Positions 1 through 6,797 of a DNA stretch of 8,453 nt are shown piece by piece. The position numbers and the translations under genes were made by a program. Under the pieces are notes generated by a model that worked only from the letters and a program-made list of their open reading frames with translations, made no database searches and had not been told where the DNA came from. Source of the stretch: Bacteroidales bacterium (GTDB taxonomy: Bacteria > Bacteroidota > Bacteroidia > Bacteroidales > JAAUTT01). Every line of letters begins with the position of its first letter. Position 1 is the stretch's first letter. The stretch spans positions 1 to 8,453 of the forward strand of contig JAAUTT010000149.1 of assembly GCA_012031335.1 (NCBI GenBank), written 5' to 3'.

Positions 1-2
1 CT

Positions 3-65
3 ACCTTGGTTGAACTTCTGAAGAGTATTAATGCTATTGCTAATGCTATTGGAAACACAGGATAA
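3..65 (+). CDS. Possible 3' end of an upstream gene (partial)
   Basis: One plus-strand frame is open from the window edge to a TAA at 63-65 and gives about 20 residues ending in SINAIANAIGNTG. The composition is helix-like and plausible as a protein C-terminus, but it is too short to assign to a family. The other two plus frames close almost at once (TGA at 14-16 and 19-21). A short imperfect 12-bp tandem repeat inside it encodes NAIA-NAIG. It could equally be non-coding. Confidence 0.3.
   Translation, partial: TLVELLKSINAIANAIGNTG
29..52 (+). repeat. Two-copy 12-bp tandem repeat
   Basis: TAATGCTATTGC is followed directly by TAATGCTATTGG, which differs only in the last base. In the open frame of the possible upstream gene tail this encodes NAIA-NAIG, so it may simply be a small coding duplication. 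No further copies are seen in the window. Confidence 0.6.
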
Positions 66-196
66 TCACTCTCTGAGTACTTGAAAGTGCAAAGACATAT
101 GGCATTATTGAAATCTAATGTATGGTTAAACGATTAGCAAGCATCTGAAGCTGAAGGCAGTATTGCAAAAAGTAATTCCTAATTTTATCAATTTAT

Positions 197-901
197 ATGA
201 ATCCCCACATTTTAAAATACTTTCCGAAAGCCCGGCCATGGTCGGAGATTACTTCGGAATATGTTGAAAAGATAACCATTGAATATGGTATTGCCAAGGA
301 GAAAATTCTGTATGCCTCCTGTATTTGCCCCGATGAACTTAACTATAAGGTTACAAATTTTAATGGTCATTTCCACCAGGGTTTTTATCTGGGAGGGTTA
401 AGCGGCGTTCCTTACACCGGGAAAACAGGTATGGCAGCTTATGCCAGTCATGTACCAGCCGACGGAGCCTCTTTTATATATTACGGGCCACATGTCGGGA
501 TCGGAGCCAATGGTATCATTGGGCATGTTTTGCGCGAACACCAGCATGAGGCTACATTCTCATGCGGATCTCTTATCTCGGTATTGGAGAGAATGCGTCG
601 TGATCATGTTTTCGACTGGTCGGTAAATAACTTTGAAGACCTGCAGGCAAGGGTGATCGAAAAGATTTTACATAACCATAAGGAAAGGCTCTTCAAAGCC
701 GATAGCGATGTAATGGAAGCCTTAAGAATACTTTTTAATTTCAGCGATTGCCTGTTAAAAGATTTTATTATTGGTAATAAAAAGGTTTTTGCCACTCCGC
801 ATATATTTTTACTTGGCGGAGTGGTAATAAATCCCGATGCCGGACAGGAAAACTTTGCGGAAATATGGTCTTTCGAGCATTTAAACCTCAATGAGGTCTG
901 A
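197..901 (+). CDS. LCIB/C-type beta-carbonic anhydrase
   Basis: This 234-residue protein matches the limiting-CO2-inducible B/C fold, a beta-carbonic anhydrase group first known from algae; the expected reaction is reversible hydration of CO2 to bicarbonate in the cytoplasm. Visible landmarks are CPDE at 44-47, the long block GHFHQGFYLGGLSGVPYTGK (57-76), SHVPADG (84-90), YYGPHVGI (95-102) and FSCGS (121-125). By family analogy Cys44, His99 and Cys123 are the likely zinc ligands, with Asp46 taking the Asp role of the beta-CA C-x-D motif. The Arg that follows in classical beta-CAs (C-x-D-x-R) is Leu48 here; Arg113 is one possible substitute. There is no signal peptide or membrane segment. The ATG at 197 lies just upstream of the first conserved structure and has no Shine-Dalgarno, as is usual in Bacteroidota. 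The gene has no frameshift, unlike many neighbours. Family assignment is firm; activity is inferred. Confidence 0.85.
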   Translation: MNPHILKYFPKARPWSEITSEYVEKITIEYGIAKEKILYASCICPDELNYKVTNFNGHFHQGFYLGGLSGVPYTGKTGMAAYASHVPADGASFIYYGPHVGIGANGIIGHVLREHQHEATFSCGSLISVLERMRRDHVFDWSVNNFEDLQARVIEKILHNHKERLFKADSDVMEALRILFNFSDCLLKDFIIGNKKVFATPHIFLLGGVVINPDAGQENFAEIWSFEHLNLNEV

Positions 902-951
902 TCTGTCTTTGGCATATAAATTGCTTAAAAGGCTCCATCAAAAACCAACAT

Positions 952-1248
952 ATGATCAAGTATCTCTTAAGCCTGACTCTGGTTTTTTTAACCGCCTGCA
1001 GTACAACAATGCACACAGAAGTGCATTTAGCTTCCAGGGAAAATAATGTTTGTAAAAACCTTATAGGAAATGTGGTTGTATATGCCATATTTGTCGATTC
1101 CAAATATTCAAAACCCTGGTCCGAATACGATATTCAGTCCACCCTCGATTCAATTAATAAAGGAATGAACTGGCTGATGGCTGAAGCCCGGAAGCAGAAT
1201 CATTACCTGAATATTGAGATCGATCATCACAAACTGCTAAAGGAGTGA
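952..1248 (+). CDS. N-terminal fragment of lipoprotein zinc metalloprotease
   Basis: This 98-residue reading starts with a lipoprotein signal peptide: MIKY, a hydrophobic core, and the lipobox LTAC with the acylated Cys at position 16. The mature protein should be anchored to a membrane facing the periplasm or cell surface. The following part (VVVYAIFVDSKYSKPWSEYD, then IQSTLDSINKGMNWLMAEAR) resembles the start of extracellular metalloprotease domains, where strand and helix precede the zinc motif. It ends at a TGA (1246-1248), but a frame one base back stays open across this stop (GVIPIYNDFSKKTLSG). This is therefore most likely the front of a single gene running to 1849, interrupted by a one-base loss near 1234-1246. 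It begins 50 bp after the carbonic anhydrase, with no clear promoter of its own. Confidence 0.75.
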   Translation: MIKYLLSLTLVFLTACSTTMHTEVHLASRENNVCKNLIGNVVVYAIFVDSKYSKPWSEYDIQSTLDSINKGMNWLMAEARKQNHYLNIEIDHHKLLKE

Positions 1249-1849
1249 TTCCTATTTATAACGACTTTTCCAAAAAAACGCTTTCAGGTACAATCTTCAA
1301 GCTCCCTCTTTTATTCTGGTATTAAAGATGTTTACAAATGGGCTGATAAAGTGGCCGCAGAAGCCGGGAAATCATTCCCGGCCGATTCATCCCGGATTGT
1401 GAAAACCCCTAATAATCTTAAGGACCGGGAAAGGCTCATTGCACGCTTGCGCGACATTCACAAAACTGATCATATTGCCCTGATGTATTTCATTAATAAT
1501 TACTTTTCCGAAGAAATTTCCGTATCGCTGGATAATAAAAGTAACAGCAATATTGAATTTTCGATTGTCAGCTTTAAGAAACCTGCGGTGATAGTGCATG
1601 AGTTTTTGCATCTGTTTGGGGCATGGGATCTATATATTACCCCCTTTTGATAAGAAAAGGAGTATTCAAAGGAAGAAAGAAAAGGCTATGGAGTTATTTC
1701 CTAACGAAATAATGGCCTTTGCTTACCGTAACCTCGATTCTCTGGAGATTAGTCAGTTTACGAGGTATGCTATTGGCTGGGATAAAAAGCTCGAACCCCA
1801 ATACACCAAATTAATTTTAGGAAATACCATAAAACCCGCTAAATACTAA
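1249..1849 (+). pseudogene. Remainder of zinc metalloprotease, in three frames (frameshifted)
   Basis: This continues the lipoprotein begun at 952. After the first stop the protein reads in frame 3 (PIYNDFSKKTLSGTIFKLP), then returns to frame 1 somewhere in 1250-1322 (SGIKDVYKWADKVAAEAGK). It runs to the catalytic motif HEFLHLFGAWD encoded near 1597-1629, where HExxHxxGxxD supplies two His zinc ligands, a catalytic Glu and probably Asp as third ligand, as in snapalysin-like metzincins. It then hits TGA at 1648-1650. The frame one base on carries ITPFDKKRS, then KAMELFPNEIMAFAYRNLDS, to a TAA at 1849. The last shift maps to C5 at 1640-1644, where four Cs would restore the protein. Reconstructed, the gene is about 300 residues. 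Either a recent pseudogene or, more likely, indel errors. Substrate unknown. Confidence 0.7.
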
Positions 1850-1852
1850 ATT

Positions 1853-2608
1853 ATGCTGCTTGCATCCGCACAAACCCAACCTTTACGTTTTGATATTGAA
1901 AAGAACCTTCATCAGCACTACACGTTTGTAAACAAAGCTGCCTCATTGGGAGCAGACCTCATTGTTTTCCCCGAATTGTCCATTACCGGGTACGAACGCG
2001 AAAAAGCCATGGAACTTAGTTTTACCGAAAACGACCCCCGCCTGGAAACACTCAGGAAGCTTTGCAACGATCATCAAATTACCATTATTGCCGGGGCTCC
2101 GGTACAGATTAATAAATCCATTTATATTGGTTCTTTTTTGTTTATCCCGGACAGTCCAGTTTTAATCTATACCAAACAGTATCTGCACACTGGCGAAGAG
2201 GATTATTATCAGTCCTCATTCAATTTCAACCCTTTGTTTAAGCTGCATGAAGAAAATGTTGCCCTCGCAATTTGTGCCGATATCGATCACCCTATGCATG
2301 TTGAAAATGCCTGCAAAGCCGGCGCAACTTTATATATACCATCTATTTTCTTTTCACCGGGTGGATTACCTGCAGCATATAACAATTTAAGCGGTTATGC
2401 AAAGAAGCATTCTATGTATGTGCTCATGTCGAATTTTTGTGTTGAAGCATGGGGCAGACCGGCAGGAGGTTGCAGCGCCTTCTGGGATAACACCGGAAAG
2501 CTTATTGGATCCATGAATGATAAAGATAGCGGACTTCTGTTGATTGAAAAACAGGTGACAACTGGAAAGCTTTTACCGAAATTATTCCAGCTTAGATTGT
2601 TGTCGTAA
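1853..2608 (+). CDS. Carbon-nitrogen hydrolase (nitrilase superfamily)
   Basis: This 251-residue cytoplasmic protein has the nitrilase-superfamily catalytic triad: Glu41 in VFPELSITGY, Lys108 in YTKQYL, and the nucleophile Cys141 in AICADID. A second active-site Glu (115 or 116) lies in HTGEED. Members cleave amides, nitriles or N-carbamoyl groups; this one cannot be matched to a specific substrate such as omega-amidase or carbamoylputrescine hydrolase. The ATG lies 3 bp after the metalloprotease stop, so the two are probably co-transcribed. The last 20 residues look unlike the family. Adding one A to A5 (2547-2551) converts the tail to EKTGDNWKAFTEIIPA ending with TAG at 2593-2595, which resembles the usual family ending (Gly-x-x-Trp then a beta strand). 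The natural stop may therefore be 2595, not 2608. Confidence 0.88.
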   Translation: MLLASAQTQPLRFDIEKNLHQHYTFVNKAASLGADLIVFPELSITGYEREKAMELSFTENDPRLETLRKLCNDHQITIIAGAPVQINKSIYIGSFLFIPDSPVLIYTKQYLHTGEEDYYQSSFNFNPLFKLHEENVALAICADIDHPMHVENACKAGATLYIPSIFFSPGGLPAAYNNLSGYAKKHSMYVLMSNFCVEAWGRPAGGCSAFWDNTGKLIGSMNDKDSGLLLIEKQVTTGKLLPKLFQLRLLS

Positions 2609-2660
2609 AAAACCCTGCTGTTTGTCGTTTCTATACACCTGCACTTTTTTATGAAGACTG

Positions 2661-2668
2661 TAGCTTTG
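2661..2668 (+). promoter_or_regulatory. Candidate -7 element, Bacteroidota type
   Basis: TAGCTTTG is an exact match to the Bacteroidota housekeeping -7 consensus TAnnTTTG. It sits 14 bp before the ATG of the effector-binding gene, giving a short leader. The -33 TTG is weak: a CTG at 2639-2641 has about the right 19-bp spacing. The location, in a gap after the amidohydrolase, supports a start of transcription for the effector-binding, SRPBCC and perhaps Ada genes. Confidence 0.4.
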
Positions 2669-2682
2669 TAAACAAAAAAGCT

Positions 2683-3096
2683 ATGGAAAATTATTTTATT
2701 GAAAAGGATATCCCGGTAATATATGTTAAAGCCACGTCATTCCCCGGGGGTGTGGGCGAAGCGCACCAAAACTACATGGCTATGTTTCCCCGGCCAGTGG
2801 AAGTCAATATTATGGCATATCTTACCCCGATAAGGGAGATTCAATTATATATTTGGCTGCTGTAAGCCTTAAAAAACCGACTGATATATCTGACCACAAT
2901 CTTGGGAAGTTTGTTATAAAAAAAGGTAATTATACAAGTGAAGTTATTTACGATTTTATGAAGTACATCCCCTCAATCGGCCATACTTTCGGGAAGTTGT
3001 TGCAACATCCGCGGCCTCGATCCCCAGGGATATTGTGTTGAGGAGTATTTGAACGAAAACGATGTTAGGTGTCTGGTAAAACTGTTTGACGATTGA
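2683..3096 (+). pseudogene. GyrI-like effector-binding protein, two frameshifts
   Basis: The reconstructed protein is about 137 residues and belongs to the stand-alone GyrI-like/AraC effector-binding type common in Bacteroidota, which binds small hydrophobic ligands or acts as a transcription co-factor; no DNA-binding domain is present. It starts MENYFIEKDIPVIYVKATSF in frame 1. At A4 (2768-2771) one A seems missing: with A5 the protein reads HQKLHGYVSPASGSQYYGIS instead of HQNYMAMFP. It continues in frame 3 through YIPSIGHTFGKLLQHPR. An extra base around 3009-3017 then forces a return to frame 1, giving LDPQGYCVEEYLNENDVRCL and a TGA at 3094-3096. All parts keep family-like sequence, so the gene is either freshly broken or intact in reality. 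The SRPBCC gene follows after 31 bp. Confidence 0.7.
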
Positions 3097-3127
3097 AATC
3101 ATTTCTGGAAACCCTAAAACCCCTGTT

Positions 3128-3712
3128 ATGAAAACACTGAAATTTACTGTCCATATATCAGCCCCCAAAGAAATAGTATGGAAGATACTATGGAGCGATG
3201 ATTCTTATCGCTCCTGGGCTTCAGCATTTGTCGAAGGTTCTTATGCTGTAACCGACTGGCGCGAAGGTAGTGAAATCCGGTTTATGTCTCCTGACGGTAC
3301 CGGAATGAACAGCACCATAGCCCGTAAAATCCCCGACAGATTTATGTCCTTTAAGCACAATAGTGAGTATTATGGCGAAGCGGAACATTTGCAGAATAAG
3401 AGTTCTAATTTGTGGGCCAACGCTTACGAAAATTATACCCTAAACGAAACCGAAGGCATTACCGAACTTAAAGTTGAGGTAGATACCGAAGAGGACCATG
3501 TTGATCATTTTAAGGATGTCTTTCCAAAAGCCCTTAAAAGATTAAGGAATTGGCCGAGAGTTCCCGTGTTTATTCAGCTAAAATATAGTTTGAAAGGCCA
3601 ATCAGTTAAAAGGAGCTCTTCTATTGTTTTTGAAATACCAAGAAATAAAAATACTTGTCTGTTTTTCGGTTGCACGGGAAGGGATGCTAGTGTTATTTTG
3701 CAGATAAATTGA
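3128..3712 (+). CDS. SRPBCC / AHSA1-type protein, C-terminus frameshifted
   Basis: The protein starts MKTLKFTVHISAPKEIVWKI, the first strand and helix of the START/Bet v1-like (SRPBCC) fold. It continues with SYRSWASAFVEGSYAVTDW, EGSEIRFMSPDG, the ARKIPDRFMSFKH segment and a strand ending in TELKVEVD. This fold forms a deep hydrophobic pocket; members bind lipids or other ligands or act as Hsp90 co-chaperone-like proteins, and the ligand here is unknown. An upstream TTG at 3086 is in frame, but the ATG at 3128 sits exactly at the conserved start. As read, the tail after KALKRLRNW is not family-like. With one more A at 3544-3545 it becomes KALKRLKELAESSRVYSAKI and ends at TAG 3586-3588, the expected length of about 153 residues. 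The natural end is therefore probably 3588. Confidence 0.78.
   Translation: MKTLKFTVHISAPKEIVWKILWSDDSYRSWASAFVEGSYAVTDWREGSEIRFMSPDGTGMNSTIARKIPDRFMSFKHNSEYYGEAEHLQNKSSNLWANAYENYTLNETEGITELKVEVDTEEDHVDHFKDVFPKALKRLRNWPRVPVFIQLKYSLKGQSVKRSSSIVFEIPRNKNTCLFFGCTGRDASVILQIN
3670..3700 (+). promoter_or_regulatory. Candidate promoter for ada
   Basis: TTG at 3670-3672 and TTATTTTG at 3693-3700 are 20 bp apart, which fits the Bacteroidota -33/-7 arrangement. The -7 element differs from TAnnTTTG by one base. Transcription would begin around 3705-3708, leaving a leader of about 25 bases before the ATG at 3730. No obvious Ada-box resembling the E. coli site is visible. Confidence 0.33.
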
Positions 3713-3729
3713 ACTAAAAAATAAAATAC

Positions 3730-4287
3730 ATGCAAATAACCGATCCCTCTGACTTTGTAAAATATTATAATGCGCTTGTCAGCAGAGATTCTTCGTTTAC
3801 CGGAGTGTTTTATGCGGGAGTAAAAACAACAGGGGTGTTCTGCATAGCTACTTGCCGTGCCCGAAAGCCAAAATTTGAAAATATTGAATTTTTCACCGAA
3901 CTCCGGGAGGCTTTAAAGCATGGCTATCGTCCCTGTAAAATATGCCGCCCCACAGAAAATGCCTTTCAACTACCGGACGAAGTAATAAAAGCATTGGAAA
4001 TAGTGAGAGAGAAGACAGGGGAGAAGGTGACCGATTACATCCTGCTGAAAGAAGGCATTCAACCCGAAAAAGTCCGAAGATGGTTTAAGCAGCATTATGG
4101 AATTACTTTCCAGGCATACCAGCGATTGATTCGCATAAACACTGCGTATACAAAGCTGCAGAAAGGAGAAACCGTAACAAGTTCCGCTTTTGGTTCCGGA
4201 TATCATTCTCTTAGCGGATTTGGATACACCTATAAAAAATACTGGGGAATTCTCCCCGGAAAAATCCTTCTCCGGAAATTATACTGA
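3730..4287 (+). CDS. ada: Ada, N-terminal part: phosphotriester-repair domain and AraC HTH
   Basis: This is the regulatory half of Ada, the adaptive-response protein that takes methyl groups from DNA phosphotriesters and then activates alkylation-repair genes. The N-domain zinc cysteines fall at 38, 42, 69 and 72 (FCIATC and PCKICRP), the same numbering as E. coli Ada, with Cys38 the expected methyl acceptor. Residues about 83-175 are an AraC-type helix-turn-helix domain (VRRWFKQHYGITFQAYQRL, then SAFGSGYHSLSGFGYTYKK). The last 16 residues (YWGILPGKILLRKLY) are not family-like. If A6 at 4234-4239 were A7, the frame would read KKILGNSPRKNPSPEIILMT and run into the alkyltransferase domain that follows. 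This is therefore most likely one Ada chain of about 353 residues cut by a one-base loss. A true two-gene adaA/adaB arrangement is the less likely alternative. Confidence 0.9.
   Translation: MQITDPSDFVKYYNALVSRDSSFTGVFYAGVKTTGVFCIATCRARKPKFENIEFFTELREALKHGYRPCKICRPTENAFQLPDEVIKALEIVREKTGEKVTDYILLKEGIQPEKVRRWFKQHYGITFQAYQRLIRINTAYTKLQKGETVTSSAFGSGYHSLSGFGYTYKKYWGILPGKILLRKLY
4234..4239 (+). other. Frameshift site in ada (A6, expected A7)
   Basis: The run of six As comes just before the point where the N-terminal Ada reading loses family similarity. One additional A joins the helix-turn-helix part to the methyltransferase part in a single frame, with no stop between them. Confidence 0.75.
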
Positions 4288-4790
4288 TGACCCGTTTCGC
4301 TACTCCACTTGGTCCCATGTTTGCATGCAGCACACATCAGGGAATCTGCCTCCTTGAATTTACCGACAGACGAATGCTCGAAACTGAGTTCCACGACCTC
4401 GAAAAACGACTGAAAGCACGGATATTTCCCGGAGTAAATGAACACCTGAAAATGCTAGAACGTGAGCTGGAGGAATATTTTGCTGGAAAAAGATTCGCTT
4501 TTGATGTAAAACTTCACACACCCGGTTCGAATTTTCAACAAGCTGTTTGGCTGGCTTTGGTGCAAATCCCTTATGGTAAAACAGTTTCTTATCATCATCA
4601 GGCAATGTTACTCAACGTTCCTACCGCCATTAGGGCTGTAGCTTCGGCTAACGGGCACAACAGGATCTCGATTGTTATACCGTGCCACCGGGTAATAGGT
4701 AAAGATGGGAGCTTAACAGGTTATGGCGGAGGGTTGGAACGAAAAAGATGGTTGTTGGACCACGAGAAGAAAAACAGAATTATCAATTGA
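4287..4790 (+). CDS. ada: Ada, C-terminal part: O6-methylguanine-DNA methyltransferase domain
   Basis: This 167-residue reading is a complete methylated-DNA-cysteine S-methyltransferase domain, which repairs O6-methylguanine by suicidal transfer to a cysteine. The active-site motif is IPCHRVIG with acceptor Cys133. TPGSNFQQAVWLALVQIPYG (78-97), the recognition-helix region PTAIRAVASANGHNRI (with Arg116 as the likely arginine finger) and GKDGSLTGYGGGLERKRWLL are all present. Its ATG shares one base with the TGA of the preceding reading. In Bacteroidota this domain is normally fused to Ada's N-terminal domains, and the stretch MTRFATPLGPMFACSTHQGI is typical of the inside of such fused proteins, so the apparent start is probably an internal methionine. 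If the split were real, translational coupling through the overlap could still produce both halves, giving an AdaA plus an Ogt-like AdaB. Confidence 0.92.
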   Translation: MTRFATPLGPMFACSTHQGICLLEFTDRRMLETEFHDLEKRLKARIFPGVNEHLKMLERELEEYFAGKRFAFDVKLHTPGSNFQQAVWLALVQIPYGKTVSYHHQAMLLNVPTAIRAVASANGHNRISIVIPCHRVIGKDGSLTGYGGGLERKRWLLDHEKKNRIIN

Positions 4791-4884
4791 ACCAAAAAAG
4801 ATAAACCATTCCAGAATGACCACAGAACCTACTTATTAAAGCATTCAAAAATTATTCTTTTCTTTACAGAAATAAAAATTGAAT

Positions 4885-5862
4885 ATGCTGGATATATTGT
4901 TCTTAATAGGAGGCATTGCAGTTGTCATCCTCGGTGCGAACTGGCTAGTCGACGGCGCCTCTGCTATTGCCAAAAAACTTGGAATTTCCGATATTGTTGT
5001 CGGTTTAACAATTGTAGCATTCGGAACCTCAGCTCCCGAGCTTACGGTGAATATTTTCTCAGCATTAAAAGGATCAACCGATATCGCAATAGGAAATGTT
5101 TTGGGAAGCAATATCAGCAATATCCTTCTAATACTAGGAATAACCTGTCTCATCAATCCTGTTGAAATACTTACGGCCACCAAATGGAAGGAGATTCCCT
5201 TTAGCCTCCTGGCAGTTTTGGTGATGGGAATTGTCAGTAACGATGTGTTGATTGACGGGGCGAACAGTAACTTCATCTCAATGATTGATGGATTTATATT
5301 GTTGAGCTTTATGACCATCTTTATGGTTTATACTTTCGAAATGGCGCGTCGTCAAAGCAATGCAGTGCCTGTGGATATTTACACTACAACGGAAGGTTCA
5401 GGAAGTCAAATTTCGCTCATAAAGGCAATATTTTTTATTGGATTGGGCTTATTAGCCTTGTTTTTTGGAGGTAAATATCTGGTAGAAGGTGCTGTATCCA
5501 TTGCTAAAATATTAGGCATGAGTGAAAAAGTAATCGGCTTAACTATCATTGCCATCGGCACCTCCCTGCCCGAACTAGCCACGTCGGCTGTAGCTGCATA
5601 TAAAAAGAAATCGGATATTGCTGTCGGTAACATTGTTGGCTCAAATATTTTTAATGTTTTCTTTGTGTTGGGAACAACTTCCGTAATAACACCGATACCC
5701 TTCGATTCATCGGTGAATTTTGATATTGGTGTTGCAATGATTGCAAGTATCCTGTTGTTTGTTACAACGGTAACTTTTCGTAAACAAAAAATCGATAGGG
5801 TAGAGGGCTTGATATTTTTAAGTATATACACCGGCTATATTGCTTTTTCCATAATGGGTTGA
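4885..5862 (+). CDS. Calcium/sodium antiporter, CaCA family (YrbG-like)
   Basis: This inner-membrane protein of 325 residues belongs to the Ca2+:cation antiporter family, which exports Ca2+ in exchange for Na+ (or K+). Two inverted-topology alpha repeats are plain. The first carries GLTIVAFGTSAPELTVN then GNVLGSNISNI; the second carries GLTIIAIGTSLPELATS then GNIVGSNIFNV. The Glu in each GTSxPEL and the Asn in each GSN motif form the ion-binding centre. Around ten hydrophobic segments fit the usual topology, with a soluble loop near residues 155-175 (RRQSNAVPVDIYTTTEGSGS). The start at ATG 4885 is preferred over the in-frame TTG 6 bp upstream. The gene is intact and stands alone, 94 bp after ada, with no strong promoter motif recognised. 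Length is typical for the family. Confidence 0.92.
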   Translation: MLDILFLIGGIAVVILGANWLVDGASAIAKKLGISDIVVGLTIVAFGTSAPELTVNIFSALKGSTDIAIGNVLGSNISNILLILGITCLINPVEILTATKWKEIPFSLLAVLVMGIVSNDVLIDGANSNFISMIDGFILLSFMTIFMVYTFEMARRQSNAVPVDIYTTTEGSGSQISLIKAIFFIGLGLLALFFGGKYLVEGAVSIAKILGMSEKVIGLTIIAIGTSLPELATSAVAAYKKKSDIAVGNIVGSNIFNVFFVLGTTSVITPIPFDSSVNFDIGVAMIASILLFVTTVTFRKQKIDRVEGLIFLSIYTGYIAFSIMG

Positions 5863-5891
5863 GCTCTGTAACTGGTATACTTAAATTGAAG

Positions 5892-5923
5892 AACCCGGAA
5901 ACTTTGATTAAAGCTTCCCGGTT
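5892..5923. terminator. Probable bidirectional terminator hairpin
   Basis: AACCCGGAAACTTT (5892-5905) can pair with AAAGCTTCCCGGTT (5910-5923) around a GATT loop; 12 of 14 positions pair, with two internal mismatches. It lies in the 83-bp gap between two convergent genes, the antiporter (plus) and the arabinofuranosidase (minus), where one hairpin can serve both. The following T-run is short, so strength is uncertain. Confidence 0.5.
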
Positions 5924-5945
5924 TGTATACTGTTAAATACAAAAT

Positions 5946-6797
5946 CTAAATGGTTTTGATGCGAATCACAGATAAAGAAAGTGGTTCAAGGTTAATTTCC
6001 AGGTTTTTACCTTTTAGCATAATTTCCGATTCGCGGGGTACAAGGTTTTGAGGATTGGTAATTGAGTTTTCAGCATTTTTATCAGGACTGGCCAGTATAA
6101 ATAATTTGCCTTTAGTCACCTTTTTTCCTATGTTGATACGCTGCATTTGTGCATTTTGGGTTGAGTTCACCAATTTGATGATAATCTCATTGGTGTTTTT
6201 GTCGAGTGCAGCACTGGCATAAAGTCCATTTTGCCCGGTAAGCGGTTTCCCGTTCTGACTCAAAGGAAGAACATGGGTACCACGGTTGTTCGAAAACAGT
6301 TTCTGCACATAATAATTTGGAGTGCCATACGAACTAAGGTTGTCGAACCAAATCAGGTCAGGGGTCCATTGCCAGCCTTCGGTATGGGCAAAAAGCGGAG
6401 CATAGGATGTCATGTAAACCACATCGGCATTTCGTTCCAGGCCTGTCATAAAAGCTGCTTCGGAAAGAGCGCAACTCCAGTTGTTTTTATTATCGGGACT
6501 AACAGTTTTAACACTTTGGGCTGCATATTCACCTGCAAATATTTTATAGCTATTACGGTCGTAACTATCATAGCGGTCAGCATTTTTTAAAAACCATTCA
6601 GGGTTTTGATAATAGTGTTCATCCACAATTTCGGCATTTAACTTTTTCAGTTCTTTGGCAGCAAATTCGAACAGCTCACCTTCGGGACTCGGACCTGTCC
6701 CCGAAATCAGTTTGATATGTGGATATTTCGATTTAATAGCTTTTTCGAATGCTATGTACCTCTCGATGTATTGTGGTCCCCCACTGCTCGTTTCCAA
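5946..6797 (-). CDS. GH51 alpha-L-arabinofuranosidase, C-terminal part
   Basis: This is the second half of the secreted arabinofuranosidase that begins at 7913. It contains the back of the GH51 TIM barrel and the C-terminal beta-sandwich. IERYIAFEKAIKSKYPHIKL, the DEHYYQNPEWF stretch (59-69) and KIFAGEYAAQS are family hallmarks; Glu90 of this reading in AGEYA is the likely nucleophile of the retaining mechanism. The protein ends LEPLSLSVIRIKTI. The apparent start is a TTG at 6797 that gives METSSGG, a frameshift product: the correct frame reads GIGNEQWGPQYIERY. One base is extra in a run of five Gs on the coding strand (plus-strand C5, 6778-6782). This reading is not an independent gene. It is followed by the convergent hairpin. 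Confidence 0.88.
   Translation of the reverse strand: METSSGGPQYIERYIAFEKAIKSKYPHIKLISGTGPSPEGELFEFAAKELKKLNAEIVDEHYYQNPEWFLKNADRYDSYDRNSYKIFAGEYAAQSVKTVSPDNKNNWSCALSEAAFMTGLERNADVVYMTSYAPLFAHTEGWQWTPDLIWFDNLSSYGTPNYYVQKLFSNNRGTHVLPLSQNGKPLTGQNGLYASAALDKNTNEIIIKLVNSTQNAQMQRINIGKKVTKGKLFILASPDKNAENSITNPQNLVPRESEIMLKGKNLEINLEPLSLSVIRIKTI

Noticed and set aside
163..187. Promoter for the carbonic anhydrase (TTG and TAATTTTA)
   Set aside because: The spacer is only 14 bp and the -7 element lacks the final G; too weak to call.
3086..3127. TTG start for the SRPBCC protein
   Set aside because: It would overlap the tail of the effector-binding gene and add 14 residues unlike the fold; ATG 3128 sits at the conserved start.
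4234..4290. Programmed ribosomal frameshift in ada
   Set aside because: An A6 run can be slippery, but similar one-base shifts occur in at least four unrelated neighbours without a shared stimulator, so error or mutation is simpler.
4845..5318. Long minus-strand open frame opposite the antiporter
   Set aside because: It mirrors the highly structured antiporter gene, has low-complexity proline- and serine-rich translation, and shows no family motif.
5406..5831. Second minus-strand open frame opposite the antiporter
   Set aside because: Same explanation: an antisense shadow of the second alpha repeat.
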